Shown piece by piece: positions 52,145 to 61,728 of a DNA stretch of 64,000 nucleotides. How positions within the stretch are numbered: the stretch's first letter is position 1; every line of letters starts with the position of its first letter. The DNA is from Streptomyces spiramyceticus (GTDB taxonomy: Bacteria > Actinomycetota > Actinomycetes > Streptomycetales > Streptomycetaceae), in the NCBI RefSeq assembly GCF_028807635.1, contig NZ_JARBAX010000001.1, positions 633,001 through 697,000 on the forward strand, read 5' to 3'. A program made the position numbers and the translations under genes. A model generated the notes under the pieces. It saw only the letters and a program-made list of their open reading frames with translations, was not told the origin of the DNA and made no database searches.

Positions 52145-52168
52145 CCGGCCCCGCACTGGCGGGGCCGG
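52145..52168 (-). terminator. Hairpin terminator of the lipoprotein gene
   Basis: CCGGCCCCGC (52145-52154) pairs perfectly with GCGGGGCCGG (52159-52168) around ACTG, 77 bases beyond the lipoprotein stop. Confidence 0.7.
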
Positions 52169-52244
52169 GGGCGGACCACGGTTCACGAGCCGCCCGCAGT
52201 CGGTCGTATGAGACCGGTACGAGCGGGAAATGCGGGATGGATCG

Positions 52245-52907
52245 TCAGGAAGAGGCCTTCAGCGAGCGGAGCTTGACCTTGAATTCCGCCTTGCTCAGCC
52301 GACTGGCCGGACTGTCGTCCGCCGTGCCGGAGGCGTAGGTCGCGTCCACGAGATACGTGCCCGACTCCAGGTACACGAAGTGCGGCGTGACGGCCGCGGT
52401 GGACTCCGAGTCCACCGCTTCCTGACTGCCGGCGAAGACGAGAAGCTTGTGGCCCTTGGCGAAGGTGCCCTTGGCCGGAGCCTCCTCGGTCACGTACTTC
52501 ACACCGTCCGCGACGCCGCCCATGGAGCGCAACACGATTTCTGAACCGGCCTTCAGACCGCCCTTGTGGACCCTGTCCACGCGCACGACGATCGGGGTGT
52601 AGACGGCCTCGAACGTGGACCCATCGTCGAGCTTGTCGATCACATGCACATCGGGGCGTCGCGAGACGACGGCCCCCTCGAACACGTTGTCGTTCAGCGG
52701 GAACGCAACCGCGGCAGTGGGGTTGCTGTCCACCTTGTAGGAGTGTCCTTCGATGACCCGGGCCGCGGAGGCTTTCCCAGAATCGACCTTCGGGGCGGCG
52801 GCCCCGGTCGAATTACCCGCTCCGGAGCACGCAGAGATACTCAGGGCCACGACCGCGAGAACCGTCGCTGCACCCACGTGGGCCCGCAAGCGCCTCACAT
52901 CATTCAT
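52245..52907 (-). CDS. Lipoprotein of unknown function in the pafA duplication interval
   Basis: The 220-residue protein has a signal with lipobox ISAC (Cys 27, VVALSISACSGAGNS) and a beta-rich C-terminal domain (TPIVVRVDRVHKGGLKAGSEIVLRSMGG, HKLLVFAGSQ, PHFVYLESGTYLVD) that resembles small OB- or cystatin-like secreted domains only in pattern. I recognise no family. ATG 52907 follows GGGGGAGACG. The metalloprotease gene lies 15 bases upstream on the same strand, so they are probably cotranscribed. Confidence 0.7.
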   Translation of the reverse strand: MNDVRRLRAHVGAATVLAVVALSISACSGAGNSTGAAAPKVDSGKASAARVIEGHSYKVDSNPTAAVAFPLNDNVFEGAVVSRRPDVHVIDKLDDGSTFEAVYTPIVVRVDRVHKGGLKAGSEIVLRSMGGVADGVKYVTEEAPAKGTFAKGHKLLVFAGSQEAVDSESTAAVTPHFVYLESGTYLVDATYASGTADDSPASRLSKAEFKVKLRSLKASS

Positions 52908-52922
52908 ATTCGTCTCCCCCGC

Positions 52923-53573
52923 TCAGTAAAGGGCCTTGACGCCAGCAACATCGTCACTGTTGAGCTTGCGTCGGGTACCAGTGATGATGGTGGTCATGAC
53001 CGATTTCTTCTCGGCCGCGGTGTAGGGCGTGTGATCGGAGCAGTGGTCCGGCCACGGGTGTGCGAGGCCAGTGAAGTGGCCTACCTCGTGCACGACGACG
53101 GTCTGAACGTCGGCTCTTTTGGCATTGATGTTCTGGCTGCCATTCACCCATGTGAACCTGTTGGAAAGGATGAGCGCTCCACCCGTGTGTCGACCGCGGC
53201 TGACGTTCGTCAAGGCCACGCCGGGCGAAACTCCCATGAGCTGGCTGTAGCTGTGGGACGCGCGGAAGGCGTAGACCTGCCATCCGCTCGTGTATGTGGG
53301 AGCGGCATAGCGCAGCCCGGAGCCACTGCGGTTCCACTGAGTCAGGCCGCCCTTGAGGCCGTTCCTGAGGTTGCGCGGGAAGTTAGCCTTCGCGGCCAGC
53401 TGCTTGGTTCCGGAAGTCTTCCACTTCACCATCCCGGTTCTGCAGTAGGCCGACGCAGGTGATGCCGCGATTCCTACGAGGCCTGTGGCGAGTACGGTCC
53501 CGGCCACGCCGAGAACGAGCGCTTTCCGTCCCCCCTTAACTACAGGTCGAACGGGTATTCGAGTGGTTCGCAT
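52923..53573 (-). CDS. Secreted matrixin-like zinc metalloprotease
   Basis: The 216-residue protein has a signal peptide (KALVLGVAGTVLATGLVGIAASPASA, about 16-41), then a short protease domain with the zincin motif VVHEVGHFTGLAHPW (HExxHxxGxxH, about 164-174) and a Met-turn-like SVMTTIITG about 25 residues later. This is the metzincin layout of matrixin/M10-like peptidases. Two Cys (about 44 and 184) may pair. It is likely active outside the cell. It lies in the pafA duplication interval. Confidence 0.85.
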   Translation of the reverse strand: MRTTRIPVRPVVKGGRKALVLGVAGTVLATGLVGIAASPASAYCRTGMVKWKTSGTKQLAAKANFPRNLRNGLKGGLTQWNRSGSGLRYAAPTYTSGWQVYAFRASHSYSQLMGVSPGVALTNVSRGRHTGGALILSNRFTWVNGSQNINAKRADVQTVVVHEVGHFTGLAHPWPDHCSDHTPYTAAEKKSVMTTIITGTRRKLNSDDVAGVKALY

Positions 53574-53970
53574 TGTTCCCCCTGCTCGGTCGGATCGATT
53601 CCCGTCCGTTCGACTACCTGAGACGTGAGGGCGAGTACCCCGAACCCCCCTACGAGGCAAGCGAACTGGCGGTGCGGCGACACTAACAACGACCCCCTTG
53701 GACCCAACTCGTCCGGCGCACCCCGACGGGAAAGTGCCGCGCGCCGATCCGCACGCCGAGCCGTGCGCCGTGCTAGAGATCCATAGTCCGGTTTGAGTCA
53801 TTAGTGCCTTTGAATCACAGCGCCTCCGTCGACCCCCTCGAGGAATGCGACATTCCGCCCATCCGCAGCACACTCACAGTGCGTGACATGTCTCTCACGC
53901 AAAAGGCCGCCCGGTGTGCGGGGACGGAAAGAGCCCCCGGACACCGGGCGGCCGCTGCCACCCCGTCGGC
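53574..53970. other. 397-base gap between metalloprotease gene and pafA
   Basis: No gene is seen. The gap holds the metalloprotease promoter region near 53600-53800, A+T-richer bases at 53800-53890, and the pafA terminator at 53905-53953. The gap ends at the pafA stop (53971). Confidence 0.6.
53905..53953 (-). terminator. pafA terminator
   Basis: GGCCGCCCGGTGT (53905-53917) pairs exactly with ACACCGGGCGGCC (53941-53953), with an inner GGGG/CCCC stem in the loop, 18 bases past the pafA stop. Confidence 0.8.
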
Positions 53971-55332
53971 TCACATACCGGCGATGAGTTTCTCCACCCG
54001 GTCGTCCACCGAACGGAAGGGGTCTTTGCACAACACCGTGCGCTGCGCCTGGTCGTTGAGCTTGAGGTGCACCCAGTCGACGGTGAAGTCCCGCCGCTGC
54101 TCCTGAGCTCTTCGGATGAAGTCGCCGCGCAGCCGCGCCCTGGTGGTCTGCGGCGGCACCGACTTGCCCTCGAAGATTTTCAAGTCGTTGCAGATACGGG
54201 CGGCTTGCCCCTTCTTCTCCAGCAGGTAGTAGAGCCCGCGCCGGCGGTGAATGTCGTGATACGCGAGGTCTATCTGCGCGACCCGGGGATGCGACATGGT
54301 CATGTTGTGCTTGGCCCGGTACCGCTCGATGAGCTTGTACTTCATGACCCAGTCGATCTCGGTGCCGATCCGGTCGAGGTCCTCGGCCTCGATCGCGTCG
54401 AGCGAACGGCCCCACAGTTCGAGGACCTGTTCGACGATGCCCGTACGGATACCGCGGCGGTCCACGAAGTCGACAGCCTTTTCGTAGTACTCGCGCTGTA
54501 CCTCTATGGCGGACGCCTCGCGCCCGCTGGCCAGGCGCACCTTGCGCTGCCCGGTGGTGTCGTGGCTGACCTCACGGATGGCCCTGATCGGGTTCTCCAG
54601 GGTGAGGTCGCGCATGACCGTGCCCGCCTCGATCATGCGCAGTACGAGGTCGGTGGCGCCGACCTTGAGCAGCATGGTCGTCTCGGACATGTTCGAGTCG
54701 CCGACGATGACGTGGAGCCTGCGGTAGCGCTCGGCGTCCGCGTGCGGTTCGTCGCGGGTGTTGATGATCGGCCGGGAGCGAGTGGTCGCGGAGCTGACGC
54801 CCTCCCAGATGTGCTCGGCGCGCTGGCTGACGCAGAAGACCGCGCCACGCGGGGTCTGCAGCACCTTGCCGGCGCCGCAGATCAGCTGGCGCGTGACGAG
54901 GAACGGGATGAGGATGTCCGCCAGCCGGGAGAACTCTCCGTGACGGGCCACCAGGTAATTCTCGTGGCAGCCGTATGAGTTTCCCGCAGAGTCGGTGTTG
55001 TTCTTGAAGAGATAGACGTCGCCCGCGATTCCCTCCTCGTGCAGGCGGCGTTCGGCGTCGACGAGCAGGCCTTCGAGAATGCGCTCGCCCGCTTTGTCGT
55101 GGGTGACGAGCTCGGTCACATTGTCGCATTCGGGGGTTGCGTATTCCGGATGCGATCCCACGTCGAGGTAGAGGCGGGCGCCGTTCCGCAGGAAGACATT
55201 GCTGCTGCGGCCCCATGACACAACACGGCGGAAGAGGTAGCGCGCCACTTCGTCAGGTGACAGTCGGCGCTGTCCCCTGAACGTGCACGTGACGCCGTAC
55301 TCGTTCTCCAGCCCGAAAATGCGGCGATCCAT
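53971..55332 (-). CDS. pafA: Pup-protein ligase PafA
   Basis: The 453-residue protein has the glutamine-synthetase-like ligase fold of Paf[14 protein letters not shown] (about 4-16), [68 protein letters not shown], and a C-terminal domain ending [10 protein letters not shown]. It uses ATP to link the Pup C-terminal Glu to substrate lysines. It is intact; its 3' end is duplicated 2,462 bases downstream. ATG 55332 overlaps nothing. Confidence 0.97.
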   Translation of the reverse strand: MDRRIFGLENEYGVTCTFRGQRRLSPDEVARYLFRRVVSWGRSSNVFLRNGARLYLDVGSHPEYATPECDNVTELVTHDKAGERILEGLLVDAERRLHEEGIAGDVYLFKNNTDSAGNSYGCHENYLVARHGEFSRLADILIPFLVTRQLICGAGKVLQTPRGAVFCVSQRAEHIWEGVSSATTRSRPIINTRDEPHADAERYRRLHVIVGDSNMSETTMLLKVGATDLVLRMIEAGTVMRDLTLENPIRAIREVSHDTTGQRKVRLASGREASAIEVQREYYEKAVDFVDRRGIRTGIVEQVLELWGRSLDAIEAEDLDRIGTEIDWVMKYKLIERYRAKHNMTMSHPRVAQIDLAYHDIHRRRGLYYLLEKKGQAARICNDLKIFEGKSVPPQTTRARLRGDFIRRAQEQRRDFTVDWVHLKLNDQAQRTVLCKDPFRSVDDRVEKLIAGM

Positions 55333-55341
55333 GACTGAACA

Positions 55342-56613
55342 TTACGCCTGATGGCCTGTCCTGAAACCGGGTTCGGCCGCACCGATTCGATCATTTTCGC
55401 AAGGGATTACGCCGGACCCGGGGGGAAGGGGAGCGGCATCGGGAATGGTGAGAACACGCTGGGTGGCCAACAGGACGAGCAGCGCGGCCACTCCCGCCCC
55501 CGCGGCGACGGCGAAGCTCGCGACGGTGCCGCCGTGCTCGACTGCCGGTCCCGCGGCGCCCGTTCCGACCGCCGCGCCCACGCCGAAGGTGGTGACCAGC
55601 CAGGAGAAGGCCTCCGTGACGGTGCCGCGCGGGGCATGCCTGTCGACCACGATGAAGGCGCAGGCGAGCGCAGGCGCCAGGAAGACTCCGGAGAGGGCGG
55701 CGAGCGCCGTCATGGCGGGTATCCCCGGGGTGAGCATCAGCGGCAGATAGCCGAGCGCGAGCAGGGCGACGATGACGCGGAGCCGCCGTTCGGGGACCCC
55801 TGCCCACTCGCGCGCGCCGTACACCATGCCGCCGGCCAGGGCGCCGAGCCCGAGCGCCGCCATCAGCCAGCCGTACACCGCTTCCCGGCCGTGGTCGTCG
55901 GCGTACGCGACTCCCGCGACGGTGATCGAGCCGAGCGCGAGGCCGACGAAGAAGAACGAGCCCAGGAGGGCCAGCAGGCCCTGCGAGCGCAGGGCGCCCA
56001 GCCAGTGGGCCTCACGGGGCGCCGAGCGCCAGGCCCGCGACGGCTCGGAGAGTACGACGGAGAGCGCACCCAGCACGCCTATCGCGTTGATGACGAGCAG
56101 TGCGGCGGCGGGCGACCAGAGCGACACGAGCAGGGTGACCAGCAACGGACCGACGGTGAACATCACCTCCTGCGCCACCGCGTCCAGAGCGTACGCCCGG
56201 TGCACCCGGTCCTCGCGGCCGAGCACGCTGGGCCACAGGGCCCGCAGGCCGCCTTCGAGCGGCGGGGTGAAGACACCGGCGACGGCCACGGCGGCGTACG
56301 CGAGCAGGAGAGGGTCGATGCCGGCGAGCGTGAGCAGGACCATGCCGAGGGCGGAGAGGACGGCGGAGGGAAGCTGAACGCGTGGCTGCCCGAACAGGTC
56401 CACCGCACGGCCCAGCAGCGGCTGCCCGACGGCGTTGCCGAGGCCGTACACCGCGGCGAGTCCGCCCGCCAGGGAGTAGCTGCCGCCCTCGGCGCGGGTG
56501 AAGAGCACGATGGCGATCGGCGCGGTGGCGTTGGGCAGCCGGCCGACCAGGGTGCCTGCGAGCAGGCGCGCGGCGTGCCGCGTCCTGAGGAGTTCCGCGT
56601 ATCCCGCGGCCAT
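55342..56613 (-). CDS. MFS transporter
   Basis: The 423-residue protein has about 12 transmembrane helices and MFS features such as GNAVGQPLLGRAVDLFGQPR in the first loop. It resembles drug or metabolite exporters without a clear substrate. ATG 56613 is used since the hydrophobic part begins MAAGYAELLRTRHAARL. It is divergent from a LacI regulator across an inverted repeat. The stop lies 9 bases before pafA. Confidence 0.87.
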   Translation of the reverse strand: MAAGYAELLRTRHAARLLAGTLVGRLPNATAPIAIVLFTRAEGGSYSLAGGLAAVYGLGNAVGQPLLGRAVDLFGQPRVQLPSAVLSALGMVLLTLAGIDPLLLAYAAVAVAGVFTPPLEGGLRALWPSVLGREDRVHRAYALDAVAQEVMFTVGPLLVTLLVSLWSPAAALLVINAIGVLGALSVVLSEPSRAWRSAPREAHWLGALRSQGLLALLGSFFFVGLALGSITVAGVAYADDHGREAVYGWLMAALGLGALAGGMVYGAREWAGVPERRLRVIVALLALGYLPLMLTPGIPAMTALAALSGVFLAPALACAFIVVDRHAPRGTVTEAFSWLVTTFGVGAAVGTGAAGPAVEHGGTVASFAVAAGAGVAALLVLLATQRVLTIPDAAPLPPGSGVIPCENDRIGAAEPGFRTGHQA

Positions 56614-56649
56614 GTCGTGCCCCTCTCCCCCGGCGCGCACCGAGGTTTT

Positions 56650-56674
56650 ACGTATAACGTCCTGCGTCATACGT
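56650..56674. promoter_or_regulatory. Candidate LacI operator between MFS and LacI genes
   Basis: Arms ACGTATAACG (56650-56659) and CGTCATACGT (56665-56674) are inverted, with perfect outer ACGTAT/ATACGT and one mismatch. It sits 37 bases from the MFS start and 61 from the LacI start. Confidence 0.6.
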
Positions 56675-56734
56675 ACCATGAGCGCAGTTCGCGGGTCTAC
56701 CTCGCGGAGAGTGAGCACCAATACGGAGGCACGA

Positions 56735-57778
56735 GTGAGCAGCCCGGACGACACACACGGGGGCGCCACTTCGGAGGTGGCCTCCGGGACGCCGACCAGC
56801 AGGGACGTGGCCCGGGCCGCCGGGGTCTCGCAGGCGACCGTGTCGCTCGTACTCGGCGACAAGTGGCGCGGGCGTGTCTCGGAGCGCACCGCAGGTCTGG
56901 TGCGAGAGGCCGCGCGGGAGCTGGGGTACCGGCCGAATCTCGCCGCCCGGAGCCTGCGGCTCGGCAGGACCAGGACGGCGCTGCTCGTCGTGCCGGCGCT
57001 CACCAACGAGTTCTTCGCCCGGGTCTACGCGGGCGCCGCCCGCACGGCCGCCGAGCACGATTTCGGCGTCGTGCTCTACCCCTCCCCCGACGGTACGGGC
57101 CCCGCCAGGGACCCCTTCGCGTCGGCGCGGGCCGCGCTGGACGGTGTCATCGCATCCTCCATGGCCGCCGGCGCCCTCGCCGCGATCCGGGGCGCGGGGC
57201 TGCCGCTCGTGATGCTCGACAGCGACCCGGCGGACCCGGGCGCCGCCGCGCACGTGAACCTCGACATCGCGGACGGGATGCGGCAGGTGACGGAGCATCT
57301 GCTCGGGCTCGGCCACCGCCGGTTCGTCCATCTCGCCTCGGCCGTGGACTCCTGGACCTTCGACGTACGGGCCGGGGCGCTCCGCGAGGCGCTGCGCGCG
57401 GCCCCGGACGCGGAGGTACGCACCGTGCCCGCGCCCCTCGACGTACACAGCGCGAGGGAGGCCGCCGAACTGGCACTCACCGGTCCCGGGCCCCGGCCGA
57501 CCGCGCTCGTCTGCGACGACGACATCCTCGCCGCGGGCGCCTGCAAGGCGGTACGGCGGCTCGGCCTGCGGGTGCCCGAGGACGTCTCGGTCACCGGCTT
57601 CGACGACCTCGCGCTCGCGACGGCCGTGGAGCCCGAGCTCACCACCGTGCGGCTGCCCGCCGAGCAGGTCGGCGAGCGGGGCATGGCGGCGCTGCTGGCC
57701 GTCCTGGACGGCCGCGAGCCCGAGGGCGGAGACCTCCCGGTGGAGCTGGTCGTCCGCGGTTCCACCGCCCGCGCCTGA
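56735..57778 (+). CDS. LacI-family regulator
   Basis: The 347-residue protein has a LacI helix-turn-helix (TSRDVARAAGVSQATVSLVLGDKWRGRVSERTAGLV, about 22-57; the hinge is slightly altered) and a periplasmic-binding-like effector domain (ALLVVPALTNEFFARVYAG, VTEHLLGLGHRRFVHLAS, PTALVCDDDILAAGACKAV, VSVTGFDDLALATAVEPELTTV). GTG 56735 follows ACGGAGG. It probably represses the divergent MFS gene. Confidence 0.92.
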   Translation: MSSPDDTHGGATSEVASGTPTSRDVARAAGVSQATVSLVLGDKWRGRVSERTAGLVREAARELGYRPNLAARSLRLGRTRTALLVVPALTNEFFARVYAGAARTAAEHDFGVVLYPSPDGTGPARDPFASARAALDGVIASSMAAGALAAIRGAGLPLVMLDSDPADPGAAAHVNLDIADGMRQVTEHLLGLGHRRFVHLASAVDSWTFDVRAGALREALRAAPDAEVRTVPAPLDVHSAREAAELALTGPGPRPTALVCDDDILAAGACKAVRRLGLRVPEDVSVTGFDDLALATAVEPELTTVRLPAEQVGERGMAALLAVLDGREPEGGDLPVELVVRGSTARA

Positions 57779-57834
57779 CATGGCTGTGCCCCGGCCGGCT
57801 GAGCGGTCCGGGGCACAGGACGAGCGGTGCGGCG

Positions 57835-58581
57835 TTACTCCTCGGTGTCCGAAGGCGCTTCGGTCGGCGCGGCCGCGTCGCCGTCCGCCTCAAGCAGGCG
57901 GGACAGCTGACGGCCGACGATGCGCTTGAACTTCCGCTGCTGCGGCCTCGTACGGTCCAGGACCGCGACCTCGAGCCGCTCGGCGGGGATCTCCCGCTCG
58001 CTGCCGTTGGTGTCCCGCGAGAGGGCCTGCACGGCGAGCTTGAGCGCCTCTGCCAGCGTCATACCGTCGCGGTGGCGCTGGTCGAGGAAGCTGCTGATCT
58101 GTTCCGCGTTGCCGCCGACCGCGACCGAGCCGTGCTCGTCGACGATCGACCCGTCGTGCGGCAGCCGGTAGATCTGGTCGCCCTCGGGCTCGGCCCCGAC
58201 CTCGGCGACGACCAGCTCCACCTCGTACGGCTTCTCGGCCGCACTGGAGAAGATGGTGCCCAGCGTCTGCGCGTAGACGTTGGCGAGCCCACGGGCCGTC
58301 ACGTCTTCGCGGTCATAGGTGTATCCACGGAGATCGGCATACCGGACGCCGCCGATACGCAGGTTCTCGTACTCGTTGTACTTGCCGGCGGCCGCGAAAC
58401 CGATCCGGTCGTAGATCTCGCTGAACTTGTGCAGCGCACGGGACGGGTTCTCGCCGACGAATACGATGCCGTCGGCGTACTGCAGCACGACAAGGCTGCG
58501 ACCGCGGGCGATGCCCTTCCGGGCGTATTCCGCCCGGTCGGCCATGGCCTGCTGGGGTGAGACATAGAACGGCGTCGACAC
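57835..58581 (-). CDS. prcA: 20S proteasome alpha subunit
   Basis: The 248-residue protein has the alpha-subunit N-terminus [48 protein letters not shown], and a C-terminal acidic tail. Alpha subunits gate the 20S core and dock Arc. GTG 58581 starts MSTPFY. The beta-subunit gene ends 35 bases upstream. Confidence 0.97.
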   Translation of the reverse strand: MSTPFYVSPQQAMADRAEYARKGIARGRSLVVLQYADGIVFVGENPSRALHKFSEIYDRIGFAAAGKYNEYENLRIGGVRYADLRGYTYDREDVTARGLANVYAQTLGTIFSSAAEKPYEVELVVAEVGAEPEGDQIYRLPHDGSIVDEHGSVAVGGNAEQISSFLDQRHRDGMTLAEALKLAVQALSRDTNGSEREIPAERLEVAVLDRTRPQQRKFKRIVGRQLSRLLEADGDAAAPTEAPSDTEE

Positions 58582-58616
58582 CGGCTATCCGTCCCTTTCT
58601 GTCAGTGGAGAATTCA

Positions 58617-59462
58617 TCAGAGAAGCGCGGCCCGGGGGCCGTCGGGCTGTTCCAGCCGGCGCTCGAGGATCGCTCGGGCGAGCTCGGAGGACTCCGCCTC
58701 GGTCAGCTTCCGGAAGCCGTCTTCGGTGATGACGGTGACAATCGGGTAGATACGGCGGGCCACGTCGGGGCCGCCGGTCGCCGAGTCGTCGTCGGCCGCG
58801 TCGTACAGCGCCTGGACCACCAGAGTGGTCGCCTGCTGCTCCGTCAGATCGTCACGGAAGAGCTTCTTCATCGACCCGCGGGCGAAAATCGAACCGGAAC
58901 CGGTGGCCGCGAAGCCGTGCTCCTCGGACCGGCCGCCCGTCACGTCGTACGAGAAGATGCGCCCCTTCTCGCGGTCGACGTCCCAGCCCGCGAAGAGCGG
59001 GACGACGGCCAGGCCCTGCATGGCCATGCCCAGGTTGCTGCGGATCATCGTGGAGAGCCGGTTGGCCTTGCCCTCCAGGGAGAGCTGGGCGCCCTCGACC
59101 TTCTCGAAGTGTTCGAGCTCCAGCTGGAAGAGCTTGACCATTTCCACGGCCAGGCCCGCGGTGCCCGCGATGCCCACGGCCGAGTACTCGTCGGCCGGGA
59201 AGACCTTCTCGATGTCGCGCTGAGCGATCATGTTGCCCATGGTGGCCCGCCGGTCACCGGCGAGCACCACGCCGCCGGGAAACGAGGCGGCGACGATGGT
59301 GGTGCCGTGCGGCGCCTCGATGACGCCCTTCACGGGCGGCAGGACGCGCTTTCCCGGCAGCATCTCGGGCAAATGGTCGCCCAGGAAGTCCATAAATGAC
59401 GACGAGCCGGGCGTCAGGAAGGCAGCCGGCAGACGCCCGGTGCTACGAGGGTTGGCTTCCAC
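58617..59462 (-). CDS. prcB: 20S proteasome beta subunit with propeptide
   Basis: The 281-residue proprotein (GTG 59462, [16 protein letters not shown]) has a 53-residue propeptide ending at HG, and the catalytic Thr 54 ([25 protein letters not shown]). Asp and Lys of the active-site set lie in [11 protein letters not shown] longer frame starting at 59495 adds 11 residues unlike the family. GGAAGGAAA precedes the GTG. Confidence 0.97.
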   Translation of the reverse strand: MEANPRSTGRLPAAFLTPGSSSFMDFLGDHLPEMLPGKRVLPPVKGVIEAPHGTTIVAASFPGGVVLAGDRRATMGNMIAQRDIEKVFPADEYSAVGIAGTAGLAVEMVKLFQLELEHFEKVEGAQLSLEGKANRLSTMIRSNLGMAMQGLAVVPLFAGWDVDREKGRIFSYDVTGGRSEEHGFAATGSGSIFARGSMKKLFRDDLTEQQATTLVVQALYDAADDDSATGGPDVARRIYPIVTVITEDGFRKLTEAESSELARAILERRLEQPDGPRAALL

Positions 59463-59609
59463 GCGTTTCCTTCCGGATAGGCGGCGGCCCGCCACTCGGG
59501 CCGGGCCGATCTTTCAAACTTGCACGGACCATACCCGTACACCCGCCGGTCATCCGTCCCGGTGCGGCCGGCCTCGGCCCACGGCCCCGGGACGGACAAC
59601 CGGGGGTGT

Positions 59610-59626
59610 CCCCAACGAAGTTGGGG
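59610..59626 (-). terminator. Hairpin immediately downstream of pup
   Basis: CCCCAAC (59610-59616) and GTTGGGG (59620-59626) pair around GAA, 5 bases past the pup stop. Its words also resemble the dispersed Streptomyces repeat family, so it could be a relic rather than a strict terminator. Confidence 0.5.
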
Positions 59627-59630
59627 GGAG

Positions 59631-59849
59631 TTACTCTCCGCCCTTTTGGACAAAGGAACGCACGAAGTCCTCGGCGTTCTCTTCGAGGACGTCGTCGATC
59701 TCGTCCAGTACGGAGTCGACATCGTCCGACAGCTTTTCCTGGCGCTCCTTGAGGTCCTCCGAAGCCTGCGCGTCCTGCGCCTGCTCCTCGGTCGCCTCGG
59801 TGGAACGTGTGGCCTTCTGCTGTCCGCCGTCAGTGTCCTTGGTCGCCAT
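59631..59849 (-). CDS. pup: Prokaryotic ubiquitin-like protein Pup, ending in GGE
   Basis: The 72-residue protein (MATKDTDGGQQKATRSTEAT) has the disordered helix-forming core DDVDSVLDEIDDVLEENAED and the C-terminus FVQKGGE. The last residue is Glu (GAG), so deamidation by Dop is not needed before ligation; Pups ending in Gln need it. ATG 59849 fits family size; the frame extends ten codons upstream. Order dop-pup-prcB-prcA is the classic actinobacterial one. Confidence 0.97.
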   Translation of the reverse strand: MATKDTDGGQQKATRSTEATEEQAQDAQASEDLKERQEKLSDDVDSVLDEIDDVLEENAEDFVRSFVQKGGE

Positions 59850-59969
59850 ATCCCTCACCCCGCTCGGTGTGACGTACAAGATCAGACCCTACAAGCAGGG
59901 TCCGACAAAGGCCCCGCAGTTTCCACAACGTCCGGGGCCCACCTCCATGATTCCCCGGCGCTGCCCCTT

Positions 59970-61481
59970 TCAGCCGCCCGAGAGCACGCGGACCAGGTCC
60001 TCCGCGGTCCGGCAGCGGTCAAGGAGCTCCTTGACGTGGTTACGTGTACCGCGCAACGGTTCCAGTGTGGGCACCCGCTGGAGCGAGTCGCGTCCCGGCA
60101 GGTCGAAGATGACCGAATCCCAGGAGGCCGCCGCGACGTCGTCGGCGTACTGCTCCAGGCAGCGGCCGCGGAAATACGCCCGGGTGTCCTCAGGAGGCTT
60201 CGTCTGGGCCTGTTCGACCCTGTTCTCGTCCAGCAGCCGCTTCATCTTGCCGCGGGCCACCAGACGGTTGTACAGGCCCTTCTCGGGGCGTACGTCGGCG
60301 TACTGCAGGTCGACCAGGTGGAGCCGCGCGGCGTCCCAGTCCAGGGTGTCGCGCCTGCGGTAGCCCTCCAGGAGCTCCCGCTTGGCGATCCAGTCCAGCT
60401 CCCCGGACAGGCTCATCGGATCGTTCTCCAGCCGGTTCAGGACGTCCTCCCAGCGGGTCAGGACGTCCTTCGTCTGGTCGTCGGCGTCGGCGCCGAACCG
60501 CTCCTCGACGTACTTGCGGGCCAGCTCGAAGTACTCCATCTGAAGCTGGACTGCGGTGAGTGTCCGGCCGCTGCGCAGCGTGATCAGCCGCTGCAGCGTC
60601 GGGTCGTGCGAGACCTGGTGCAGCGTGCGTACGGGCTGGTCGACCGCGAGGTCGACATTGATGAAGCCGTCCTCGATCATCGAGAGAACCAGGGCCGTCG
60701 TGCCCAGCTTCAGGTACGTCGAGATCTCGGAGAGGTTCGCGTCGCCGATGATGACGTGCAGCCTGCGGTATTTCTCGGCGTCGGAGTGGGGCTCGTCGCG
60801 GGTGTTGATGATGGGGCGCTTGAGCGTGGTTTCGAGGCCAACCTCGACCTCGAAATAGTCGGCCCGCTGGCTGAGCTGGAAGCCGTGCTCGTGGCCGTCC
60901 TGGCCGATTCCCACGCGCCCCGCGCCGGTCACGACCTGCCGGGACACGAAGAACGGCGTCAGGTGGCGGACGATGTCCGAGAACGGGGTCTCCCGCTTCA
61001 TCAGGTAGTTCTCGTGCGTGCCGTACGAGGCGCCCTTGTTGTCGGTGTTGTTCTTGTAGAGGTGGATCGGCTGCGCCCCGGGCAGCTGGGCGGCGCGCAT
61101 CGCGGCCTCCGCCATGATCCGCTCGCCGGCCTTGTCCCACAGGACCGCGTCCCGCGGATTGGTGACCTCCGGGGAGCTGTACTCGGGGTGCGCGTGGTCG
61201 ACGTACAACCGCGCGCCGTTCGTGAGGATGACATTGGCGAGGCCGATGTCCTCGTCGGTGAGCTGGCTGTTGTCGGCGGCTTCCCGGGCGAGGTCGAAGC
61301 CTCGCGCGTCCCGCAGCGGGTTCTCCTCCTCGAAGTCCCACCGGGCACGCCGCGCCCGGTGCATCGCCGCCGCGTAAGCGTTGACGATCTGAGATGAGGT
61401 GAGCATGGCATTGGCGTTCGGGTGGCCGGGGACGGAGATCCCGTACTCCGTCTCGATGCCCATTACTCGCCGTACGGTCAT
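59970..61481 (-). CDS. dop: Depupylase/deamidase Dop
   Basis: The 503-residue protein has the Dop/PafA fold: [81 protein letters not shown] and a C-terminal region ending DLVRVLSGG. The loop between about 37 and 77, present in Dop and absent from PafA, is there ([17 protein letters not shown]). Since Pup ends in Glu here, the enzyme should act mainly as a depupylase. Confidence 0.97.
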   Translation of the reverse strand: MTVRRVMGIETEYGISVPGHPNANAMLTSSQIVNAYAAAMHRARRARWDFEEENPLRDARGFDLAREAADNSQLTDEDIGLANVILTNGARLYVDHAHPEYSSPEVTNPRDAVLWDKAGERIMAEAAMRAAQLPGAQPIHLYKNNTDNKGASYGTHENYLMKRETPFSDIVRHLTPFFVSRQVVTGAGRVGIGQDGHEHGFQLSQRADYFEVEVGLETTLKRPIINTRDEPHSDAEKYRRLHVIIGDANLSEISTYLKLGTTALVLSMIEDGFINVDLAVDQPVRTLHQVSHDPTLQRLITLRSGRTLTAVQLQMEYFELARKYVEERFGADADDQTKDVLTRWEDVLNRLENDPMSLSGELDWIAKRELLEGYRRRDTLDWDAARLHLVDLQYADVRPEKGLYNRLVARGKMKRLLDENRVEQAQTKPPEDTRAYFRGRCLEQYADDVAAASWDSVIFDLPGRDSLQRVPTLEPLRGTRNHVKELLDRCRTAEDLVRVLSGG

Positions 61482-61684
61482 GCGGCCCTCCTTGCCCGGC
61501 GACGCCCCCGGACGGGGGCGGCACTCAAGTACCGCTGGTTCTCCGGTGCGTGTGCGGTGCCCGTCTCCGCACTGCGCGACCCGGCGGTACCGAAGAGCCT
61601 AGAACGCCTTTGCGCTGGTGGGGAGATCAATTCCGTCATTGCTCTGTGTGGTCGATGTGGTGGCCACCGTGCCGGAGAAAGCAA

Positions 61685-61720
61685 CCGGCTGCGGATGCCC
61701 GTGCGGGCACCCGCAGCCGG
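61685..61720 (-). terminator. arc terminator
   Basis: CCGGCTGCGG (61685-61694) and CCGCAGCCGG (61711-61720) pair, with an inner TGCCCG/CGGGCA stem and one A/C mismatch, 9 bases past the arc stop. Confidence 0.8.
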
Positions 61721-61728
61721 TCTGCGTT

